The notes below the pieces were generated by a model, which was not told where the DNA came from, did not search any database, and was given only the letters and a program-made list of their open reading frames with translations. A DNA stretch of 64,000 nucleotides from Glutamicibacter creatinolyticus (lineage in GTDB: Bacteria > Actinomycetota > Actinomycetes > Actinomycetales > Micrococcaceae). Positions 1-7,983 of this stretch are shown here, in pieces. Position 1 is the first letter of the stretch, and every line of letters begins with the position of its first letter. The stretch is from positions 434,001 to 498,000 of the forward strand of contig NZ_CP034412.1 in the NCBI RefSeq assembly GCF_006094275.1, written 5' to 3'. Both the position numbers and the translations under genes were made by a program.

Positions 1-281
1 TCGACGTGGTCGGTGAGCCCTACCGGCTGGTGGCCGGTGACGGCACCGTGCACCGCGGCATCTTCGTGCTGGGCCTGCAGCTGTCCTCCGTGCAGTGGGG
101 GACCGCGATTGCCGCACAGTCCGGGGATGTGGAAGACCCGGCGGCGCGCACGCTGGGAGATGCGCACCTGGTGGTCAACGAGCTGGCACGCCTGAGCGGG
201 CTGGGGATCTCCCACCTGTCACTGCGGCGCTCGCAGCAGGGCGCCGAAGTCGGCGTGGGTGCCGGCCCGGACTACGACTAG
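1..281 (+). CDS. C-terminal fragment, probable FAD/NAD(P)-binding protein
   Basis: The reading frame is already open at the left edge and stops at 279-281, so only the last ~92 residues are seen. The stretch GIFVLGLQLSSVQWGTAIAA followed by an acidic helix and a conserved-looking tail resembles the C-terminal part of large actinobacterial FAD/NAD(P)-binding proteins, but no nucleotide-binding glycine motif lies in the visible part, so the family call is from overall appearance only. A strong hairpin terminator follows 60 bp downstream, marking the end of its transcript. Confidence 0.45.
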   Translation, partial: DVVGEPYRLVAGDGTVHRGIFVLGLQLSSVQWGTAIAAQSGDVEDPAARTLGDAHLVVNELARLSGLGISHLSLRRSQQGAEVGVGAGPDYD

Positions 282-344
282 CACCCGATCCCGGTCTTGT
301 GCCGCCGGCGGCGCTGCCCACGCCCGGCCCGGGCGTGGGAACAC

Positions 345-390
345 AAAAACCCCTTGCCATTCCATGTAAGAAGGAAGGCAAGGGGTTTTT
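345..390. terminator. Bidirectional intrinsic terminator
   Basis: A perfect 14-bp inverted repeat (AAAAACCCCTTGCC / GGCAAGGGGTTTTT) with an 18-nt loop ends in a T-run on both strands. It can stop the gene ending at 281 and the tRNA-Ser transcript arriving from the right. Confidence 0.9.
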
Positions 391-397
391 CCCTGTG

Positions 398-485
398 CGG
401 ATGGTAAGAGATTCGAACTCTTGGTACGGGGTTACCGCACACTGGTTTTCAAGACCAGCTCCTTCGGCCGCTCGGACAACCATCC
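398..485 (-). tRNA. tRNA-Ser (anticodon TGA)
   Basis: The minus strand folds into an 88-nt class II tRNA with acceptor stem GGATGGT/ACCATCC, anticodon arm CTGGTCTTGAAAACCAG (anticodon TGA at the centre of the loop), a long variable arm and T-loop TTCGAAT. The long variable arm is the serine hallmark. CCA is not encoded; the discriminator base is G. Confidence 0.95.
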
Positions 486-535
486 AACCGGAACGAGTAT
501 ACGCTATCGGCAAGACCTGAAAGGAATCGTTGACT

Positions 536-1528
536 ATGTCCCACACCATGCAGGCCTACATTTACTCACAGCCCGGGGGACCGGAAGTTCTGGAGAAAGT
601 CGAACGCGGCAAACCGGTGCCGGGGGCCGGGGAAGTGCTGATCAAGGTCGCCGCCTTTGGCCTGAATCGTGCCGACGTGCAGCAGCGGATCGGGGTCTAC
701 CCGCCGCCCCCAGGCGCCAGCGACATCCCGGGCCTGGAGGTGGCCGGCACCATCGAGGCACTGGGCCCCGACGTGGAACGCTGGGCCACCGGAGACCGGG
801 TCGCCGCGCTGCTGGCCTCCGGAGGCTACGCCGAATACGTCACCGCACCGGCCGAGGTGCTTTTCCCGGTTCCCCAGGACATGGACCTGAGCCAGGCCGC
901 CGGGCTGCCGGAGGTCGCCTCGACCGTGGTCTCGAACATCTTCGACCAGGGCGAACTGCGCTCCGGGCAGACCATCCTGATCCACGGCGGCGCCGGCGGC
1001 ATCGGCTCCATGGCGATCCAGCTGGCCAAGGCGGCGGGGGCACGGGTGCTGGTCACCGCCTCCAGCGCTCAAAAACTGGCCTACTGCACCGAACTGGGTG
1101 CGGATGCGGGAATCAACTACGCCACCGAGGATGTGCTCACCCGGGTCGAGGAACTGACCGAGGGCACCGGGGTGGATCTCATCCTGGACGTAGTGGGCGC
1201 GAAGTACCTGGCCATGAACCTCAAGGCGCTCGCCGTGGGCGGACGGCTGGTGATCATTGGGTTGCAGGGTGGGCGCAAGGCCGAAGCCGACCTGGGACTG
1301 ATGCTCTCCAAGCGGCTGCGCATCATTGCCACCACGCTGCGTTCCCGACCGCTGGAGGAGAAGGCCGGGATCGTGCACCGCACCGTCCAGCGGCTCACCC
1401 CGCTGCTGCAGGACCGGTCACTGGAACTGAATGTGGAGCGCAGCTTTGGTTTTGACGAGCTGGCCGCCGCCCACGAGTACTTCGACTCCGGAGAGCACAA
1501 GGGAAAGATTGTCGTAACGCTGCACTAG
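536..1528 (+). CDS. NAD(P)H:quinone oxidoreductase, zinc-independent MDR family
   Basis: 330 residues with the layout of the PIG3/quinone oxidoreductase branch of medium-chain dehydrogenases: an N-terminal GroES-like fold (GEVLIKVAAFGLNRADVQQR), the signature GLEVAGTIEALG and a Rossmann cofactor site HGGAGGIGSMAIQLAKAAGA at about residues 147-166. No zinc-ligand cysteine/histidine set is visible, which fits one-electron or two-electron reduction of quinones using NADPH in the cytoplasm. The ATG at 536 is preferred because AAGGA lies 10 nt upstream; a TTG at 530 and an ATG at 548 are alternatives. It stands alone between the tRNA-Ser and cstA. Confidence 0.88.
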   Translation: MSHTMQAYIYSQPGGPEVLEKVERGKPVPGAGEVLIKVAAFGLNRADVQQRIGVYPPPPGASDIPGLEVAGTIEALGPDVERWATGDRVAALLASGGYAEYVTAPAEVLFPVPQDMDLSQAAGLPEVASTVVSNIFDQGELRSGQTILIHGGAGGIGSMAIQLAKAAGARVLVTASSAQKLAYCTELGADAGINYATEDVLTRVEELTEGTGVDLILDVVGAKYLAMNLKALAVGGRLVIIGLQGGRKAEADLGLMLSKRLRIIATTLRSRPLEEKAGIVHRTVQRLTPLLQDRSLELNVERSFGFDELAAAHEYFDSGEHKGKIVVTLH

Positions 1529-1566
1529 GCCAGCGGCCCCGTGGGAGTAGTGTGGATTTGTTTACA

Positions 1567-1603
1567 TCTGGGTGACCCGCTTCATAGCATGGGGTCACCC
1601 AGA
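1567..1603. promoter_or_regulatory. Inverted repeat upstream of cstA (operator or 5' UTR hairpin)
   Basis: Perfect 12-bp arms TCTGGGTGACCC and GGGTCACCCAGA separated by 13 nt, 46 bp before the cstA start. Each arm contains GGGTGACCC, itself a dyad. There is no T-run, so it looks more like a regulator site or mRNA leader structure than a terminator. The binding protein cannot be named from the sequence. Confidence 0.5.
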
Positions 1604-1648
1604 TCACGGGGCACATCATCACCGCACCCTCTCGAAAGGTAAGTTGCC

Positions 1649-3886
1649 ATGAGTCGCAGTCATACATTGCCGCCGGCAGCGGTCGATCCGCAAGTGGCCG
1701 AGCGCGAGGAGAACCGCTGGACCCCGACGCGGATCATTATCTGGGTGGCGATCGCGCTGCTGGGGGCCGTGGCCTGGTCCGTCCTGGCCTTCTCCCGCGG
1801 CGAGACCATCAATGCCATCTGGTTCGTGTTCGCCGCGGTGGCCACCTACCTGATTGCCTACCGTTTCTACGCCAAGTTCATCGAACGCAAGATCGCCAAA
1901 CCCGATGACCACCGCGCCACCCCGGCCGAATACCTGAACAACGGCCGGGACTTCGTGCCCACCGACCGCCGGGTGCTCTTTGGTCACCACTTTGCCGCGA
2001 TCGCCGGGGCCGGCCCGCTGGTCGGCCCGGTGCTCGCCGCGCAGATGGGCTACCTGCCCGGAACCATCTGGATCATCGTCGGCGTGGTGCTGGCCGGAGC
2101 GGTGCAGGACTACCTGGTGCTGTTCTTCTCCATGCGCCGCGGCGGCCGCTCACTGGGCCAGATGGCCCGCGAGGAACTCGGCGTCATCGGCGGCACCGCC
2201 GCCCTGATCGCCACCCTGGCCATCATGATCATCATCGTCGCCATCCTGGCGCTGGTCGTGGTCAACGCGCTGGGTGAATCGGCCTGGGGCGTCTACTCGG
2301 TGGGCTTGACCATTCCGATCGCCCTGTTCATGGGCATCTACCTGCGCTTCATCCGCCCGGGCAAGGTGCTGGAAGTATCCATCATCGGTTTCGTGCTGCT
2401 GATGTTCGCCATCATCTCCGGACGCTGGATCGCCGAAACCCCGTGGGGTGCCGAGTTCTTCCACATGGAACGCACCACCATCGCCTGGGCCATCATCATC
2501 TACGGCTTCATCGCCGCGATCCTCCCGGTCTGGCTGCTGCTGGCCCCGCGCGACTACCTGTCCACGTTCATGAAAATCGGTGTGATCGCCCTGCTGGCGA
2601 TCGCGATCATTGTGGTGCGCCCGGAAATCAACGTCCCGGTGGTGTCCGAGTTCGCCTCCCGCTCCGATGGGCCGGTGGTGGCCGGCAGCCTGTTCCCGTT
2701 CCTGTTCGTCACCATTGCCTGTGGCGCGCTCTCCGGGTTCCACGCCCTGATTTCCTCGGGCACCACCCCGAAGCTGGTGGAGAAGGAAAAGCAGACCCGC
2801 TTCCTGGGCTACGGCGGCATGCTGATGGAATCCTTCGTGGCCATCATGGCCCTGGTCGCCGCGATCTCCATCGACCGCGGCATCTACTTCGCCATGAACG
2901 CCTCCTCCGCCGCCACCGGCGGCACCGTGGAAACCGCGGTGGCGTTCGTGAACTCGCTGGGGCTTTCCGGGGTGCATCTGGAGCCCGGAACGCTGACCGA
3001 CCTGGCCAACCACGTCGGGGAGGAGTCGGTGGTTTCACGCACCGGCGGCGCCCCGACCCTGGCGGTGGGCATTGCCACGATCATGCACCAGTGGTTCGGC
3101 GGGACCGCGATGATGGGCTTCTGGTACCACTTCGCGATCATGTTCGAGGCCCTGTTCATCCTCACCGCGGTGGACGCCGGAACCCGTGTGGCCCGCTTCA
3201 TGCTGCAGGACACCATCGGCAACTTCGTCCCGAAGTTCAAGGACACCTCGTGGCGTCCCGGGGCGTGGCTGTGTACCGCGATCATGGTCGCCGGCTGGGG
3301 GTACATCCTGATCCTCGGGGTCACCGACCCGCTGGGCGGGATCAACACGTTCTTCCCGCTGTTTGGCATCTCCAACCAGCTGTTGGCGGCGATCGCCCTG
3401 GCGATCGTGATGACCATCGTGGCCAAGCGCGGAAACTTCAAGCACCTCTGGGTGGTCGTGCTGCCGCTGGCCTTCACCGTCGTGATCACGTTCGTTGCCA
3501 GTTGGCAGAAGATCTTCTCCACCGACGTGAAGGTCGGCTACTTCGCCAACCACAACGCCTACAAGGAAGCGCTGGCCAACGGGGAAGCCAGCCTGGGCAG
3601 CACCAAGAGCGTGGAGGCCATGGAGGCGGTCGTGCGCAACACCGGCGTGCAGGGCTGGCTCTCGGTGGCGTTCCTGCTGCTTTCGGTCATCGTGATCGTA
3701 GCCGCGATCATCGCCACCGTGCGTGCCCGGAACCTCAACGCGGCCGATGACACCGAGGACCCGTACGTGGAATCCAAGATCTATGCACCGCAGGGCATTG
3801 TCTCCCTGCCGGCGGAGAAGGAACTGGAGGCGAAGTGGAAGGACTACCACGAGGCCACCGGCACCACCCCGGCCGCGGGGCACTAG
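1649..3886 (+). CDS. cstA: Carbon starvation protein CstA family transporter
   Basis: 745 residues with about 16-18 hydrophobic helices and the CstA hallmarks FGHHFAAIAGAGPLVGPVLA, GAVQDYLVLFFSMRRGGRSL and SGFHALISSGTTPKLV. Family members (CstA, BtsT) import peptides or pyruvate by proton symport, so a role in scavenging carbon when preferred sources run out is expected. The ATG has GAAAGG about 9 nt upstream. The small gene starting 11 bp after the stop is its usual YbdD/YjiX partner, supporting the call. A long dyad at 1567-1603 suggests control of expression. Length and motifs look intact. Confidence 0.96.
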   Translation: MSRSHTLPPAAVDPQVAEREENRWTPTRIIIWVAIALLGAVAWSVLAFSRGETINAIWFVFAAVATYLIAYRFYAKFIERKIAKPDDHRATPAEYLNNGRDFVPTDRRVLFGHHFAAIAGAGPLVGPVLAAQMGYLPGTIWIIVGVVLAGAVQDYLVLFFSMRRGGRSLGQMAREELGVIGGTAALIATLAIMIIIVAILALVVVNALGESAWGVYSVGLTIPIALFMGIYLRFIRPGKVLEVSIIGFVLLMFAIISGRWIAETPWGAEFFHMERTTIAWAIIIYGFIAAILPVWLLLAPRDYLSTFMKIGVIALLAIAIIVVRPEINVPVVSEFASRSDGPVVAGSLFPFLFVTIACGALSGFHALISSGTTPKLVEKEKQTRFLGYGGMLMESFVAIMALVAAISIDRGIYFAMNASSAATGGTVETAVAFVNSLGLSGVHLEPGTLTDLANHVGEESVVSRTGGAPTLAVGIATIMHQWFGGTAMMGFWYHFAIMFEALFILTAVDAGTRVARFMLQDTIGNFVPKFKDTSWRPGAWLCTAIMVAGWGYILILGVTDPLGGINTFFPLFGISNQLLAAIALAIVMTIVAKRGNFKHLWVVVLPLAFTVVITFVASWQKIFSTDVKVGYFANHNAYKEALANGEASLGSTKSVEAMEAVVRNTGVQGWLSVAFLLLSVIVIVAAIIATVRARNLNAADDTEDPYVESKIYAPQGIVSLPAEKELEAKWKDYHEATGTTPAAGH

Positions 3887-3897
3887 GGGAGGGGAAC

Positions 3898-4086
3898 ATG
3901 GGATTCGTCCAGGGCCTGTTCAAGGCCAAGAAGTTCGTCGACGGGGTGTTGGGCGCCGACAAGTACCAGCACTACCTGGAACACCACCGGCGCCAGCATC
4001 CGGGCGAGGAACCGATGAACGAACGGGAGTTCTGGAAGGACTACACCGACTGGCAGGAGCGCAACCCGCAGGGACGCTGCTGCTAG
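3898..4086 (+). CDS. YbdD/YjiX family small protein, CstA partner
   Basis: 62 residues, with pattern GADKYQHYLEHHRRQHPGE, MNEREFWKDYTDWQ and the C-terminal RCC typical of the YbdD/YjiX (DUF466) family. These short soluble proteins are almost always encoded directly after CstA-type transporters, and some are needed for pyruvate uptake; the exact biochemical role is unsettled. The ATG at 3898 is chosen because a GGGGAGGGGAA ribosome site precedes it and the homologous sequence begins there; the frame is open further upstream but overlaps cstA. It is translated from the same mRNA as cstA. Confidence 0.9.
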   Translation: MGFVQGLFKAKKFVDGVLGADKYQHYLEHHRRQHPGEEPMNEREFWKDYTDWQERNPQGRCC

Positions 4087-4117
4087 GAACCCGGTCCGGG
4101 GCACCCTAATCGCAGCG

Positions 4118-4160
4118 GGCAGTGGCCGTCGCATCCGTCAAGGATGCGGCGGCCACTGCC
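4118..4160 (+). terminator. Hairpin terminator after cstA-ybdD
   Basis: A 19-bp stem (GGCAGTGGCCG..CGCATCC paired with GGATGCG..CGGCCACTGCC, one wobble) around a 5-nt loop, 31 bp after the ybdD-like stop. There is no U-tract, as is common in high-G+C actinobacteria. Confidence 0.75.
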
Positions 4161-4232
4161 GGTGGTGGGCTGGTCTGCGAATCCCGGTACTCTTAAACCG
4201 GTACCAGAGCACAGGAAGGCAACCACGAGCTC

Positions 4233-4685
4233 ATGGCTTTCTTTTCCCGGCTGCGCCAAACCCGCGCCGCCAACCGCGACCTCGGGCAGGGGGTGTGGCG
4301 TCGCGCCCACGACCGGTTCAACCGTTCGCTGGACCGGGTGTTCCAGGTGGTGGAGGGAATCGGCAACGACGAGCTGCACAACCAGCTGATGGCCTGCGCC
4401 AATGAACTGGCCGACCTGCAGCCGCGGGTGCGCGTGGTGTGCACCCAGGCCCAGAAGCTGACTCCCAGTGAAGAGGAATTCGTGCCCGAACGCACCTTTG
4501 ACGTGCACCGAGCCCTGACCAAGGCCGCCAATGACCTGGCCACCAGTGCCCAGGTGCTGGCGATGACCCGGCTGCAGGCCGAAGCCGGCAGCGATGTCAG
4601 CAACTTCGCGGTGCGCACCCGCGTGCAAATCGTTGTCGAAGGAGTCCAGGCCGCTGAGGCGGCCCTGGAAAAAGTGCGCGACTGA
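4233..4685 (+). CDS. Conserved actinobacterial protein of unknown function
   Basis: 150 residues, highly charged, predicted all-helical, with no signal peptide or membrane segment. I do not recognise a named domain; it looks like a short conserved protein kept in Micrococcaceae. The start ATG at 4233 has AGGAAGG 13 nt upstream. It is flanked by the cstA terminator and, after 48 bp, by the aldo/keto reductase on the same strand, so it is probably monocistronic or loosely coupled to that gene. No catalytic motif is evident. Confidence 0.7.
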   Translation: MAFFSRLRQTRAANRDLGQGVWRRAHDRFNRSLDRVFQVVEGIGNDELHNQLMACANELADLQPRVRVVCTQAQKLTPSEEEFVPERTFDVHRALTKAANDLATSAQVLAMTRLQAEAGSDVSNFAVRTRVQIVVEGVQAAEAALEKVRD

Positions 4686-4733
4686 CCCGTTTTCCGGTTT
4701 CCCCGCACCCGGTGCGCACACTAGATTGGGAAC

Positions 4734-5576
4734 ATGAGTAGACAAGTTCCACAAGTCACGTTCCTGGACGGAAATTCCATTGACCAGCTGGGCTTCGGTG
4801 TCTGGCAGATTCCCGATGAGCAGGTTGCGCCGGTGCTCGCCGCGGCATTGAAGGCCGGTTACCGGCACATCGACACCGCTGCGATCTACGGCAACGAGGC
4901 AGGAGTGGGCCGCGCGATCGCAGAGAGCGGGCTGGAACGCCCGGAGCTGTTCATCACCACCAAGGTCTGGAACTCCGAGCAGGGCTACGACAAGACCCTG
5001 GCCGCCTTTGATGCCTCGCTGCAGAAGCTGGGCACCGACTACGTGGACCTGTACCTGATCCACTGGCTGCAGCCCAAGCGCCAACTGTACGTGGATACCT
5101 GGAAGGCCCTGGTCCAGTTGAAGGAATCGGGCCGGGCCCGCTCCATCGGCGTCGCCAACTTCACCATTGAGGCCCTCGAGGAGCTGCATGAAGCCACCGG
5201 TGTCCGCCCGGTGATCAACCAGGTCGAAACCCACCCGTACTTCCCGCAGCATGAACTGCGCGCCTACGAGAAGGAACACGGGATCATCCACGAATCCTGG
5301 TCGCCGCTGGGCCAGGGCGGCGAGCTGCTCAAGGACCCGGTGCTCGTTGAGATTGCCGAGAAGCACGGGGCCAGTACCGCCCAGGTCGTCATCGCCTGGC
5401 ACCTGGCCTTGGGCAACGTGGTGATCCCCAAGTCGGTCACCGAATCGCGGATCGTTGAGAACTTCGCGGCGCTGGATGTGAACCTGGACGCCGAGGACCT
5501 GGAAAAGATCGCCGGCCTGGACCGCGGGGCCGAAGGGCGGATCGCCTCGGATCCGGCAACCGCCGACTTCGCCTAG
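4734..5576 (+). CDS. Aldo/keto reductase (AKR5-like)
   Basis: 280 residues matching NADPH-dependent aldo/keto reductases that reduce carbonyls such as 2,5-diketo-D-gluconate or methylglyoxal. The catalytic tetrad can be placed: D47 and Y52 in YRHIDTAAIYGNE, K77 in FITTKVWN and H110 in VDLYLIHW. The NADP-binding end is seen in VVIPKSVTESRIVEN. A TIM-barrel length and order are complete. The ATG at 4734 follows TAGATTGGGAAC, so a leaderless or very short leader is possible (TAGATT lies 7 nt before the start). The substrate cannot be told from sequence. Confidence 0.93.
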   Translation: MSRQVPQVTFLDGNSIDQLGFGVWQIPDEQVAPVLAAALKAGYRHIDTAAIYGNEAGVGRAIAESGLERPELFITTKVWNSEQGYDKTLAAFDASLQKLGTDYVDLYLIHWLQPKRQLYVDTWKALVQLKESGRARSIGVANFTIEALEELHEATGVRPVINQVETHPYFPQHELRAYEKEHGIIHESWSPLGQGGELLKDPVLVEIAEKHGASTAQVVIAWHLALGNVVIPKSVTESRIVENFAALDVNLDAEDLEKIAGLDRGAEGRIASDPATADFA

Positions 5577-5591
5577 AACCCGCGTGGCACG

Positions 5592-5624
5592 GCGGCTGAC
5601 CCTGTCTCTGGTGGGGCCAGCCGC
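5592..5624 (+). terminator. Probable terminator after the aldo/keto reductase
   Basis: Arms GCGGCTGACCC and GGGCCAGCCGC pair over 11 bp with one mismatch, 16 bp after the stop codon. It is GC-rich and lacks a T-run. Confidence 0.5.
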
Positions 5625-5672
5625 TGCGCTCTAGACTGGCGTTGTCCTTTCGCCGACCCAGATGGAGCGAAC

Positions 5673-6149
5673 ATGAGCGCAGAGCAGTTTCCCGAGCCCG
5701 TCATCGAGGATCACCCGCTGGTGCACCTGGCGCTGATCCGCAAGACCCTGGGGTTTGACGAGATTAGGGCGTTCTATGACGCCAGTTTTCCCCAATTGTT
5801 TGCCGCGCTGCAGGACAGCGGCCGCCGGCTGGTGGGCGCCCCGCTGGGTATTACCTACGGCACCCCCGGCCGCCTGATCGACTTGGCCGTGGCGTTGCCG
5901 CTGGATGCCCCGCTGGGTTCCGTGCAACCCGTGGTGGGCGCAATCCTGCCGGCCGCCCGTACGGCCACCCTGGTGGTGCAGGGCGACTACGAACAGTTGG
6001 CAGCAGCGCACGCCCATCTGCGCCAATGGGTGCTGGAGCAGGGGCTGAACCCAGCCGAGGTGGCCTGGGAACAGTACCTGACGCAGCCGGAACCGGACGC
6101 CGATCCGGCGCAGAACCTCACAAAGATCGGCCTGGTCTTGGCTGGTTGA
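5673..6149 (+). CDS. GyrI-like small-molecule-binding domain protein
   Basis: 158 residues consisting of one AraC-effector-binding/GyrI-like domain: GITYGTPGRLIDLAVALPLD, then LPAARTATLVVQGDYEQLAA and the late helix HLRQWVLEQGLNPAEVAWEQ ending in a YLTQPEPD strand. Family members are cytoplasmic and bind amphipathic ligands; stand-alone forms can act as ligand sinks or hydrolases. No DNA-binding domain is attached. The ATG at 5673 is preceded by GGAGCGAAC. It stands alone, upstream of a bidirectional terminator shared with the opposing tRNA-Thr. Confidence 0.82.
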   Translation: MSAEQFPEPVIEDHPLVHLALIRKTLGFDEIRAFYDASFPQLFAALQDSGRRLVGAPLGITYGTPGRLIDLAVALPLDAPLGSVQPVVGAILPAARTATLVVQGDYEQLAAAHAHLRQWVLEQGLNPAEVAWEQYLTQPEPDADPAQNLTKIGLVLAG

Positions 6150-6229
6150 TCCGAACCCGGCATCATCCGGCGTTATCCGTCGCTCCCTGAAACGGGCACC
6201 GGCGGCGTCGGCGTAGCCTTGCGGGTACG

Positions 6230-6273
6230 AAAAACGCCCTTGTCACAATCGCTGGCGATTCTGACAAGGGCGT
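6230..6273. terminator. Intrinsic terminator for tRNA-Thr (minus) and the GyrI-like gene (plus)
   Basis: Perfect 12-bp arms ACGCCCTTGTCA / TGACAAGGGCGT. On the minus strand the stem is followed by CGTTTTTCG, a clear U-tract just 8 nt after the tRNA, so its main role is to end the tRNA transcript. Confidence 0.85.
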
Positions 6274-6280
6274 CTGGCCG

Positions 6281-6352
6281 AGCCCCCTGCCGGATTTGAA
6301 CCGGCGACCTGCTCTTTACGAGGGAGCTGCTCTACCCCTGAGCTAAGGAGGC
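6281..6352 (-). tRNA. tRNA-Thr (anticodon CGT)
   Basis: 72-nt cloverleaf on the minus strand: acceptor GCCTCCT/AGGGGGC, D-arm GCTC..GAGC, anticodon loop CTCGTAA, T-arm GCCGG TTCAAAT CCGGC. The anticodon stem has one C-A mismatch next to the loop. CCA is not encoded. It lies 78 bp downstream of the secreted hydrolase gene. Confidence 0.93.
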
Positions 6353-6430
6353 CAAGTGCCACTAGGGCACCAAGTCACTTTATCCGAGTCGCTCTTGGCT
6401 CGTCAAAACGCGAGGGCGGCTGGCCGCGTC

Positions 6431-7942
6431 CTAGCATTTGGTTCCGTCTTCGGGAACCTGTCCATCAATCAGGTACCCGTCCACGGCTTGGGTCACACAG
6501 TCATTCGAGCGGCCGTAGGCGGTGTGGCCGTGGCCCTCATAGGTCAGCAGCACCCCACCCTGCAGCTGCTTGGCCAGTGATTCCGACCAGTGGTACGGGG
6601 TGGCCGGGTCGCCGGTGGTTCCGATCACCAGGATGTCCCCGGCGCCGTCGGCGTGCAGCTCGCCGGGAACCCGGGTCGACTCGAACGGCCAATCCTCACA
6701 CCCCAGGGCACCGTAGGAGAGGTACTTGCCCATAATGGGAGCCTGGCGCTGCAGTTCGCTGGCCTCGGCCTCCATCCGCGCCTCGGCCGCGTCCATCGGG
6801 TAGTCCAGGCAGGTCACCGCACCGAAGGCCTCGGTGGTGTTGCCCGTGTAGTTCCCCTCCTCGTCGCGGCCGGCGGACAGGTCGGCGAAGTACTGGATCT
6901 GATCGACGTCGCCCTCCAACGCGTCGGCCATCGCCGAGCTGAGCATCGGCCAGGAGGTTGACTCGTAGAGCGGGATGATGAAGCCGTTGATGAAGTCGAT
7001 GACCGGTACCTTGCGCCCGTCGCTGGCCACCATGGGCTTGGCCTCAAGCTTCTTGAAGAAGTCCTGCAACTGCTTGTAGGCGTCCTCCGCGGTGCCGGTG
7101 AACGGGCAGTCCCCGCTTTCCACGCAGTCTTCCAGCCAGGCCTTGATTTCCTTTTCGAAGCCGACCGCCTGGGCCAGGTCCACCTGGCTGGAGGTGCTCT
7201 TTGGATCCATGGCCCCATCCAGCACCATCCGCCCGGCGTGGCCCGGGAACAGGTCGGCGTAGGTGGCGCCGAGGAAGGTGCCGTACGAGAAACCCAGGTA
7301 GTCCAGCTGCTCATCACCCAGGGCCTCGCGGATGATGTCCATGTCCTTGGCCGCGCTGGCGGTATCCACGTGGCCAAGCAGCTCACCGGTCTTTTCCAGG
7401 CAGGAGTCGGCGTACTTCTTGGACTCGGCGCGGATTTCCTCGCGTTCGGCGGGGACCCAACTGCGCTGGTTCTGCTGGCGCAGTTCGTCCTGTTCGGCGT
7501 CGTCCAGGCAGGTGACCGGGGTGCTCTTGCCCACCCCTCGCGGGTCGAAGCCGATGACGTTGTATTCGCGCTGCAGTTCCTTGCTGAACATCAGCGGCAC
7601 CGAGGACTTGACCAGGTCCAGCCCCGAGCCGCCCGGACCGCCGGGATTGACCAGCAGGTTCTTTTCGCTGCCCTGGGCGACGCGGCGGTTCAGCGCCAGG
7701 TCGATGGAGCCATCCTGCGGGTTCTCATAGTCCAGCGGCACCTTCAGGGTGGCGCATTCGATGACGCTGCCGCACTTTTCCCACTGCAGCTGCTGCTCGT
7801 AGTAGCTCTGCAGCCCCTGGGCCACCGGCTCCGGTTCGGCGCGTTGTTCCGTGGGGGCCGAGCAGCCGCTGACCAGCAGTGCGAGCACCGCGCTGAAGGC
7901 CGCGGCGGGGAGCCACCGGCGGTGGCGTGGACGTACGGACAC
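6431..7942 (-). CDS. Secreted lipoprotein alpha/beta hydrolase, tripeptidyl aminopeptidase type
   Basis: 503 residues. The N-terminus is an export signal ending in lipobox LVSGC (Cys about residue 27), so it should be anchored outside the membrane. Alpha/beta hydrolase features follow in order: oxyanion strand NPGGPGGSGLD, NVIGFDPRGVGKS, nucleophile elbow LGFSYGTFLGATYADLFP and a C-terminal TAP-like domain with catalytic His in EGHGHTAYGRSNDC. Streptomyces tripeptidyl aminopeptidases have this layout. It starts at GTG 7942 with AAGGAG upstream. It follows tmk and holB on the same strand, the usual actinobacterial order. Confidence 0.92.
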   Translation of the reverse strand: MSVRPRHRRWLPAAAFSAVLALLVSGCSAPTEQRAEPEPVAQGLQSYYEQQLQWEKCGSVIECATLKVPLDYENPQDGSIDLALNRRVAQGSEKNLLVNPGGPGGSGLDLVKSSVPLMFSKELQREYNVIGFDPRGVGKSTPVTCLDDAEQDELRQQNQRSWVPAEREEIRAESKKYADSCLEKTGELLGHVDTASAAKDMDIIREALGDEQLDYLGFSYGTFLGATYADLFPGHAGRMVLDGAMDPKSTSSQVDLAQAVGFEKEIKAWLEDCVESGDCPFTGTAEDAYKQLQDFFKKLEAKPMVASDGRKVPVIDFINGFIIPLYESTSWPMLSSAMADALEGDVDQIQYFADLSAGRDEEGNYTGNTTEAFGAVTCLDYPMDAAEARMEAEASELQRQAPIMGKYLSYGALGCEDWPFESTRVPGELHADGAGDILVIGTTGDPATPYHWSESLAKQLQGGVLLTYEGHGHTAYGRSNDCVTQAVDGYLIDGQVPEDGTKC

Positions 7943-7983
7943 GTGTCACTCCTTGGGTTGGTGAGCGCCGCAGCGCTGGAAAA

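Noticed and set aside
2150-3013. Long antisense frame over cstA
   Set aside because: Low-complexity Gly/Asp/His/Gln translation typical of antisense GC-rich membrane genes.
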